Assembly (NCBI RefSeq): GCF_030709675.1
Contig: NZ_JAUZQD010000019.1
Coordinates: forward strand, 62,001 to 126,000
Direction: 5' to 3'
Length of the DNA: 64,000 nucleotides
From: Symbioplanes lichenis
GTDB lineage: Bacteria; Actinomycetota; Actinomycetes; Mycobacteriales; Micromonosporaceae
Shown: one piece after another, positions 60,197 to 64,000 of the stretch
How the letters are laid out: each line of letters starts with the position of its first letter
How positions within the stretch are numbered: the stretch's first letter is position 1
Program-made: the position numbers and the translations under genes
The notes under the pieces: generated by a model
What the model saw: only the letters and a program-made list of their open reading frames with translations
Database searches by the model: none
What the model was told of the DNA's origin: nothing

Positions 60197-60850
60197 GTGG
60201 CTCGAGGGATGACCAGGCGACTTGGGGCGATCGTCCTCGGGCTGGCGATGGCCCTGACCGGATCCGGGGCGGCGCACGCCGAGGCGCCCAAGACCCCGGC
60301 CAAGCCGACGGCGGTGACGATCGCGGGGAAGAACGTCTCCGGCGGCAAGCTGACCGTGCAGCAGGCGGAGCACGCCGACGTCTTCCAGCGCCTGCTCAGC
60401 GAGGTCAACTGGCTGTCCACGGCGACGCCGACGACCACGGCGCCCAAGGCGGACAAGCTCGGCCCGAAATACGTCGCCACCGTCCTGATCAAGGACAAGG
60501 CCACCCAGGTGTACGACCTCTATCCGCTCGCCTCGGGCGGCCCCCGCGCCTACCGGCCGGCCAAGCAGCCCACCGGCAAGAAGAGCGCCGGCTGGTTCTA
60601 CGGGCGGCTCACCATGTCGGAGTCGCTGCGCATCAGCGGCGTACCGCTGGAGGCGAAGCCGGACCTCGTGGCCGGCGGCATCGGCGGCGGGATCGGCTCC
60701 GACGTGGAGGCCGAGGAGCTGGACCCGGTCGCCGTGGGCCAGGACGTGGTCAACGAGGTGCAGCGGCTGTTCCTGCTCAACGGCGCGGTGCTGCTGGTCG
60801 TGCTGGCCGGGCTGGCCGGGGTCGCGTTCCTCATCCGCCGCCGGGTCTGA
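60197..60850 (+). CDS. Secreted, C-terminally membrane-anchored hypothetical protein
   Basis: A 217-residue protein with a signal peptide (MTRRLGAIVLGLAMALTGSGAAHA), a soluble external part with KYVATVLIKDKATQVYDLYPLASGG and KKSAGWFYGRLTMSESLR, and a C-terminal helix LFLLNGAVLLVVLAGLAGVAFLI followed by RRR, so it is anchored in the membrane facing out. There is no LPxTG motif or known domain. GTG 60197 has GGGGGAGG 7 nt upstream; ATG 60209 is possible. Confidence 0.78.
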   Translation: MARGMTRRLGAIVLGLAMALTGSGAAHAEAPKTPAKPTAVTIAGKNVSGGKLTVQQAEHADVFQRLLSEVNWLSTATPTTTAPKADKLGPKYVATVLIKDKATQVYDLYPLASGGPRAYRPAKQPTGKKSAGWFYGRLTMSESLRISGVPLEAKPDLVAGGIGGGIGSDVEAEELDPVAVGQDVVNEVQRLFLLNGAVLLVVLAGLAGVAFLIRRRV

Positions 60851-60857
60851 CCCACTC

Positions 60858-61622
60858 TCAGCCCGCCGGGCGTACGGGGATCTTGAGGATCGGGCAGGCC
60901 GGGGCCGGGGTGTTGCAGCGCTCCCCCAGTCCGAAGGCGTCGAGCAGCTTGGGGTTCGTCGCCAGGTCGGCCGCCTCCCGCGTGGTCAGCGGCGGCGCGC
61001 CGAGCTCCTCGTCGCCGGTGCCCCGCTCGCCCGTCGCCTGCACGGCCACGGTCCGCCCGTCAACCACCCGCCGGGCGATGACCTCGTGCACCTGCCAGTC
61101 CCGGTCGTCCGTGTCGGCGTAACGGGCATAGTCGAAACCCGACGCCGTGGTGTCCGGCTTGGCGCACGCCTGCGGGTCGGCCAGCACCGGCAGGCACAGC
61201 CCGGCCGGCGCGTCGTAGACGGCGACCTCGATCAGGCCGTGCGGGCGGCCCTGCTCGTCAAGCACCGAGTATTGCCGCCAGCCCGGACCGGTGAACGGCT
61301 CGCGCGGCACGATCCGGTGCCCCTCGGCGTCGACCGGCCCCTTCAGCACGGCGAGGACGTGATCCAGCTCGGCCGACGGGCGCGGCTGGGCGACCGCGAC
61401 GGCGGCGGTCGAGCGGGGTCTGCTGCCGGGCAGGAGGACGGTCGTGAGGCCGTACCCGAGCAGAATGACGATCGCCACGGTGGCCAGCCCGGCCAGGATC
61501 ACCGCCCGGGCCCGCCGGCGCCGCAGCCGATCGGCCTCGGCGAGGATCTCGGTCACGGCGTCCCCGACCGGCGGCTCCCCGGCGCAGGCCCGCTCGAGCA
61601 CCGCGGTCATCGCCGCGCTCAT
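60858..61622 (-). CDS. Membrane protein coupled to SigE-family sigma factor (possible anti-sigma)
   Basis: A 254-residue protein: a short cytoplasmic N-terminus (AVLERACAGEPPVGDAVTEILAEADRLRRRRAR), one membrane helix (AVILAGLATVAIVILLGYGL), then an extracytoplasmic domain with six Cys-poor beta stretches and C-terminal RCNTPAPACPIL. It overlaps the sigma gene by 4 bp (ATGA), the usual place for an anti-sigma factor. The N-terminal domain lacks the zinc-binding HxxxCxxC of ZAS proteins, so the assignment rests on position and topology. Confidence 0.72.
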   Translation of the reverse strand: MSAAMTAVLERACAGEPPVGDAVTEILAEADRLRRRRARAVILAGLATVAIVILLGYGLTTVLLPGSRPRSTAAVAVAQPRPSAELDHVLAVLKGPVDAEGHRIVPREPFTGPGWRQYSVLDEQGRPHGLIEVAVYDAPAGLCLPVLADPQACAKPDTTASGFDYARYADTDDRDWQVHEVIARRVVDGRTVAVQATGERGTGDEELGAPPLTTREAADLATNPKLLDAFGLGERCNTPAPACPILKIPVRPAG

Positions 61623-62101
61623 CGGCCGGCCACCGGCTGCCCCGCGCGGAGCAGCTCCTGGAAGGCCTGCAGGCCCTCGGCCTCGTACTCCGTGACTTTG
61701 TTGCCGTCGAGGCCGAGCACGTCGGCGGTCTCCGCCACCGCCAGATGGCAGAAGTGGTGCAGCACGAGCACCGCGCGGCACTTCGGCGGGAGGCGGCGCA
61801 GGGCGTCGAGGACGAGCACGGTGTACGTGTCCCGCAGCGCCGCCTGCGCGTCGTCGTAGCCGGCCGCCGCGGGCGCGACGAACACGTGCTCCCGGCGGCT
61901 GTGGCCGGGCTTGAAGGCGGCCATCAGATCCGCGTACGCCCAGAGGTCGAGGTCCCCGGCGTCGGCCCCGACCCCGGGGTCGGTCAGCGCTCGGGCCAGC
62001 GTGAGGCGCGCTGATTCACCGGCCCGGGCCCAGTCGCCGCACATGAGGAAGGCGGCGCGGCGCAGGTGGGCGTACCGCTGCGCCACGTATTCGTCCGTCA
62101 T
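61619..62101 (-). CDS. RNA polymerase sigma factor, SigE family (ECF)
   Basis: A 160-residue ECF sigma of the actinobacterial SigE family. Region 2 is short (YAHLRRAAFLMCGDWARAGESARLTLARAL) and region 4 reads VLDALRRLPPKCRAVLVLHHFCHLAVAETADVLGLDGNKVTEYEAEGLQAF with a helix-turn-helix. Region 2 is poorly conserved, so promoter melting may be weak. TATAAA lies 7 nt before ATG 62101. It is coupled to the membrane protein downstream. Confidence 0.85.
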   Translation of the reverse strand: MTDEYVAQRYAHLRRAAFLMCGDWARAGESARLTLARALTDPGVGADAGDLDLWAYADLMAAFKPGHSRREHVFVAPAAAGYDDAQAALRDTYTVLVLDALRRLPPKCRAVLVLHHFCHLAVAETADVLGLDGNKVTEYEAEGLQAFQELLRAGQPVAGR

Positions 62102-62108
62102 TTGCCCC

Positions 62109-62114
62109 TTTATA
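62109..62114 (-). promoter_or_regulatory. -10 box for SigE-family sigma gene
   Basis: TATAAA on the minus strand, 7 nt before ATG 62101; GGGG between them could act as a weak ribosome-binding site. Confidence 0.5.
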
Positions 62115-62149
62115 GGGCACTTCCCGGCGCCCGGAGTCCCGAATGCCCC

Positions 62150-62746
62150 TCACACGACCCGGACGGTGACCTCGACGAGGCGGACGAGGTCCTCGAGATC
62201 GGCGTCGAACTCGGCGCTGGCGGCCTGCTCGCCCAGCTCTTCCGGGTTTTTCGTCTCTTCCGGCGGCGGGCTCTGATCGGTCGCGCCGGGCAGGCCGCCG
62301 GTGACTTCGCCGGTCGTGTAGCCGAGCAGGAAGGCGCAGATCATCCGGGTCAGCCGCGGAACGTGCGCGCCGGGCACCCCGGCGTCGTGCAGGGTGGCCC
62401 GCAGGGCGGCGATGAGCCAGCTGCCGCCGGGCGAGGGCCGGTTCAACAGCAGCGGGTACGCCCCCGGATGCCGCCGGGACAACGCCCGCACCGCCCGCCC
62501 GAGCGCCCGCAACCGGTCCCGCCAGTCGATGTCGGCGGGATCGGTGCCGTACCGGTCGCCCAGCTCCAGGTGCAACAGATCGACCAGCCCGTCGAGCAGG
62601 GCGTCCTTACCCCCCACGTACGGATAGAGCGCCATCGACGTCAGCCCGACCCGCTCCGCCACGGCCCGCATGGACATCGCCCCGAGCCCCCGCTCGTCCA
62701 CGAGCGCCAGCGCCTGATCAAGAATGAGCCGTCGCTTGTCGTCCAC
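62150..62746 (-). CDS. TetR-family transcriptional regulator
   Basis: A 198-residue TetR regulator: helix-turn-helix MSMRAVAERVGLTSMALYPYVGGKDALLDGLVDLLH near the N-terminus, and a C-terminal ligand domain of the TetR_C (VbrR/tetracycline-repressor) type (LRALGRAVRALSRRHPGAYPLLL). GTG 62746 is chosen, just before DDKRRLILDQALALVDERG. Nearest possible targets are the sigma-factor operon or itself; no efflux gene is adjacent. Confidence 0.92.
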   Translation of the reverse strand: MDDKRRLILDQALALVDERGLGAMSMRAVAERVGLTSMALYPYVGGKDALLDGLVDLLHLELGDRYGTDPADIDWRDRLRALGRAVRALSRRHPGAYPLLLNRPSPGGSWLIAALRATLHDAGVPGAHVPRLTRMICAFLLGYTTGEVTGGLPGATDQSPPPEETKNPEELGEQAASAEFDADLEDLVRLVEVTVRVV

Positions 62747-62858
62747 GTGCCCACCGTGTCGGTGCCCGCACCCCACACCCACCGGACGCGCCGCAACCGG
62801 CCCGCCAGTCACACCACCGGGTGAGCAATCTCCCCCGGCCGACCGGCGACCGGGGCCG

Positions 62859-63122
62859 TCAGCACCAGCGGCGGGGCGGGCGGCCCCGGCCGGCCGCTCG
62901 GCGGCGGGGGCGGACGGCGCCGTGGACGTGGGCGCCGGCCCAGCCGTGGAGATGGGTGCGGCAGCCGTCGCGGTGAGGGATGTCGCCGGCGGGGTCGTCG
63001 GGGGCGGGAGGCACGGTCAGCAGCGGGGGGCCGGCCGGGGCGACGAACACGGACTCCTCGGCGACGCTCTCGTCCGCGTGGTCGTGTTCGGCTTCGGGGC
63101 ACAGATTCTCGAGTTCCGCCAT
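62859..63122 (-). CDS. Doubtful small acidic N-terminal/basic C-terminal protein
   Basis: A strong AGGGAGGGAGG precedes ATG 63122. The frame encodes 87 residues: acidic start MAELENLCPEAEHDHADESV, a Pro/Val-rich middle (VFVAPAGPPLLTVPPAPDD), HRDGCRTHLHGWAGAHVHG, then an Arg-rich tail that may not be real. Cys and clustered His suggest metal binding or a modified peptide, but no maturation genes are nearby. The rest of the gap, 63123-63582, has no gene; two GCCGGCGGGCCCGTGC copies lie near 63515-63550. Confidence 0.35.
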   Translation of the reverse strand: MAELENLCPEAEHDHADESVAEESVFVAPAGPPLLTVPPAPDDPAGDIPHRDGCRTHLHGWAGAHVHGAVRPRRRAAGRGRPPRRWC

Positions 63123-63570
63123 GCGCCGCCTCCCTCCCTCTCCTTGCTCGTTCCCGGGTACCCGGTCCCATCGGCACCGTGCCGCCCGGCTTGACCTTCC
63201 CGGGCCGCGAGTTCCGCTCGGTTTCCGGCACCGGGCGTCGCTGCCCGGGGTGGCTCCCGGCAATGGATCACCAGGTCGCGCCGGTTCCGCAACTCGTGCG
63301 GCCCAGGACGACACCATGCCAGGTCACCCACCGGAATCGCGGTGAGGGCACACCGCTATTACCGACAAACACCCCAAAAGGGACACGATGCAGCGGGGCC
63401 GGGAACGATTGTGCCTCTGCGGAGAGGGTTCGAGAAGGGGCTCGGCGAACCGCCTCCGCCCACCTCGGCGGCAGCCGCGTCCGGCCGGTGGACTCGCGGG
63501 CGGCCGGCCGGCGGGCCCGTGCACGTCCAGCCGGCGGGCCCGTGCGCGGCCGGCGTTCGGCGGCGCCTGA

Positions 63571-63576
63571 CATGCT
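63571..63576 (+). promoter_or_regulatory. Possible -10 for PucR-type gene
   Basis: CATGCT, 6 nt before GTG 63583; consensus is weak (no T at position 1), so this is only suggestive. Confidence 0.25.
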
Positions 63577-63582
63577 GGGCGG

Positions 63583-64000
63583 GTGGCACAGGTGAGCAAG
63601 TCGTCGCGGGGCTCGTCCGCTCCGCCGCTGGCCGCCACCCTGCGCCGGGTCGAGCGCAGCGCCGGGTCGCTCGCGTCGTCGAGCGTGGTCCGGATGGAGG
63701 AGACGCTCCCCTGGTTCCGCGCGCTGCCGGCGGAGCAGCGCTCGTCGGTGATGCTCGTCGCCCAGGCCGGCATCCGCTCGCTGGTCGAGTGGCTCCGATC
63801 GGGCGGCAACGCGGCGGGTACGCAGGAGCTCTCCGACGAGGTCTTCGCCGCCGCGCCCCGATCGCTGGCCCGGTCGCTCACGCTGACCCAGACCGTCCAG
63901 CTGATCAAGGTCGTCATCGACGTGGCCGAGTCCGAGGTCAACGAGCTGGCGGCGACCGGGGAGAAGGAGGCGCTGGCCGAGGCGATCCTCAAGTTCTCGC
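63583..64000 (+). CDS. PucR-family regulator (FasR-like), 3' truncated by window
   Basis: GTG 63583 opens a frame running to the window edge (139 codons seen): VSKSSRGSSAPPLAATLRRVERSAGSLAS, MEETLPWFRALPAEQRSSVMLVAQAGIRSLVEWLR, SLARSLTLTQTVQLIKVVIDVAESEVN. This is the N-terminal domain of the PucR-type regulators encoded next to aceE and before fabD in actinobacteria (mycobacterial Rv2242; FasR in Streptomyces), which control fatty-acid synthesis genes. fabD, acpP and fabF probably follow outside the window. No stop codon is visible. Confidence 0.85.
   Translation, partial: MAQVSKSSRGSSAPPLAATLRRVERSAGSLASSSVVRMEETLPWFRALPAEQRSSVMLVAQAGIRSLVEWLRSGGNAAGTQELSDEVFAAAPRSLARSLTLTQTVQLIKVVIDVAESEVNELAATGEKEALAEAILKFS

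Overview
The window is high-GC DNA with strong G/C preference at third codon positions, GTG/TTG starts, mycothiol-type and ECF SigE-family proteins, and secreted GH18 and ricin-type enzymes. This points to a filamentous actinomycete, most likely Micromonosporaceae (Actinoplanes-like); I cannot fix the species. There are no rRNA genes and no CRISPR array. One tRNA (Val, anticodon UAC) and the RNase P RNA are present.

Layout. 0-9 kb: a cut-off VOC protein, a quinone oxidoreductase, an RNB nuclease, a very long Ala/Lys/Thr-rich histone H1-like protein, asd, a methyltransferase, a membrane protein and a two-component system whose response regulator is broken by an in-frame amber codon. 10-15 kb: a CBM13/rhamnogalacturonan-lyase remnant, an old-yellow enzyme, an M15 peptidase, a 163-bp MITE-like element, and ribA under a striking nested inverted repeat. 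15.5-18.6 kb: a GAPDH homologue lacking key catalytic residues, a threonine dehydratase-like enzyme, an Lnu-like nucleotidyltransferase and a small coupled gene. 19-29 kb: a MASE1 sensor kinase, a decayed P-loop ATPase, a sugar porter, an SDR/XRE pair, a DUF3311-SSS symporter pair, MarR and a two-domain VOC protein. 29.4 kb: rnpB, preceded by a short tandem array that carries its apparent promoter.

32-64 kb has an order that recalls the conserved actinobacterial RNase H / zinc ribbon / Nif3 ... ahpE / DUF3052 / aceE / PucR segment known from mycobacteria. It is interrupted by accessory genes: an XRE-TPR regulator with an HFCD flavoprotein and a divergent primase-polymerase-domain protein; phosphotransferase, mycothiol-enzyme and barstar genes between 39.5 and 45 kb; and a block between aceE and the PucR regulator (chemoreceptor, reductase, AraC, chitinase, gltX, sigma factor, TetR).

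Three themes stand out. First, gene-flanking intergenic DNA repeatedly consists of degenerate tandem arrays (periods about 21-57 bp), each locus with its own unit, several starting inside the last codons of the neighbouring gene. Second, many genes show a -10-like hexamer (TAnnnT) only 6-8 nt before the start codon, as expected for leaderless mRNAs. Third, several genes are recently or anciently broken: the response regulator (amber), a GH18 chitinase (amber), the PL11 remnant and the P-loop ATPase. All annotation is from reading the sequence; no database search was run.
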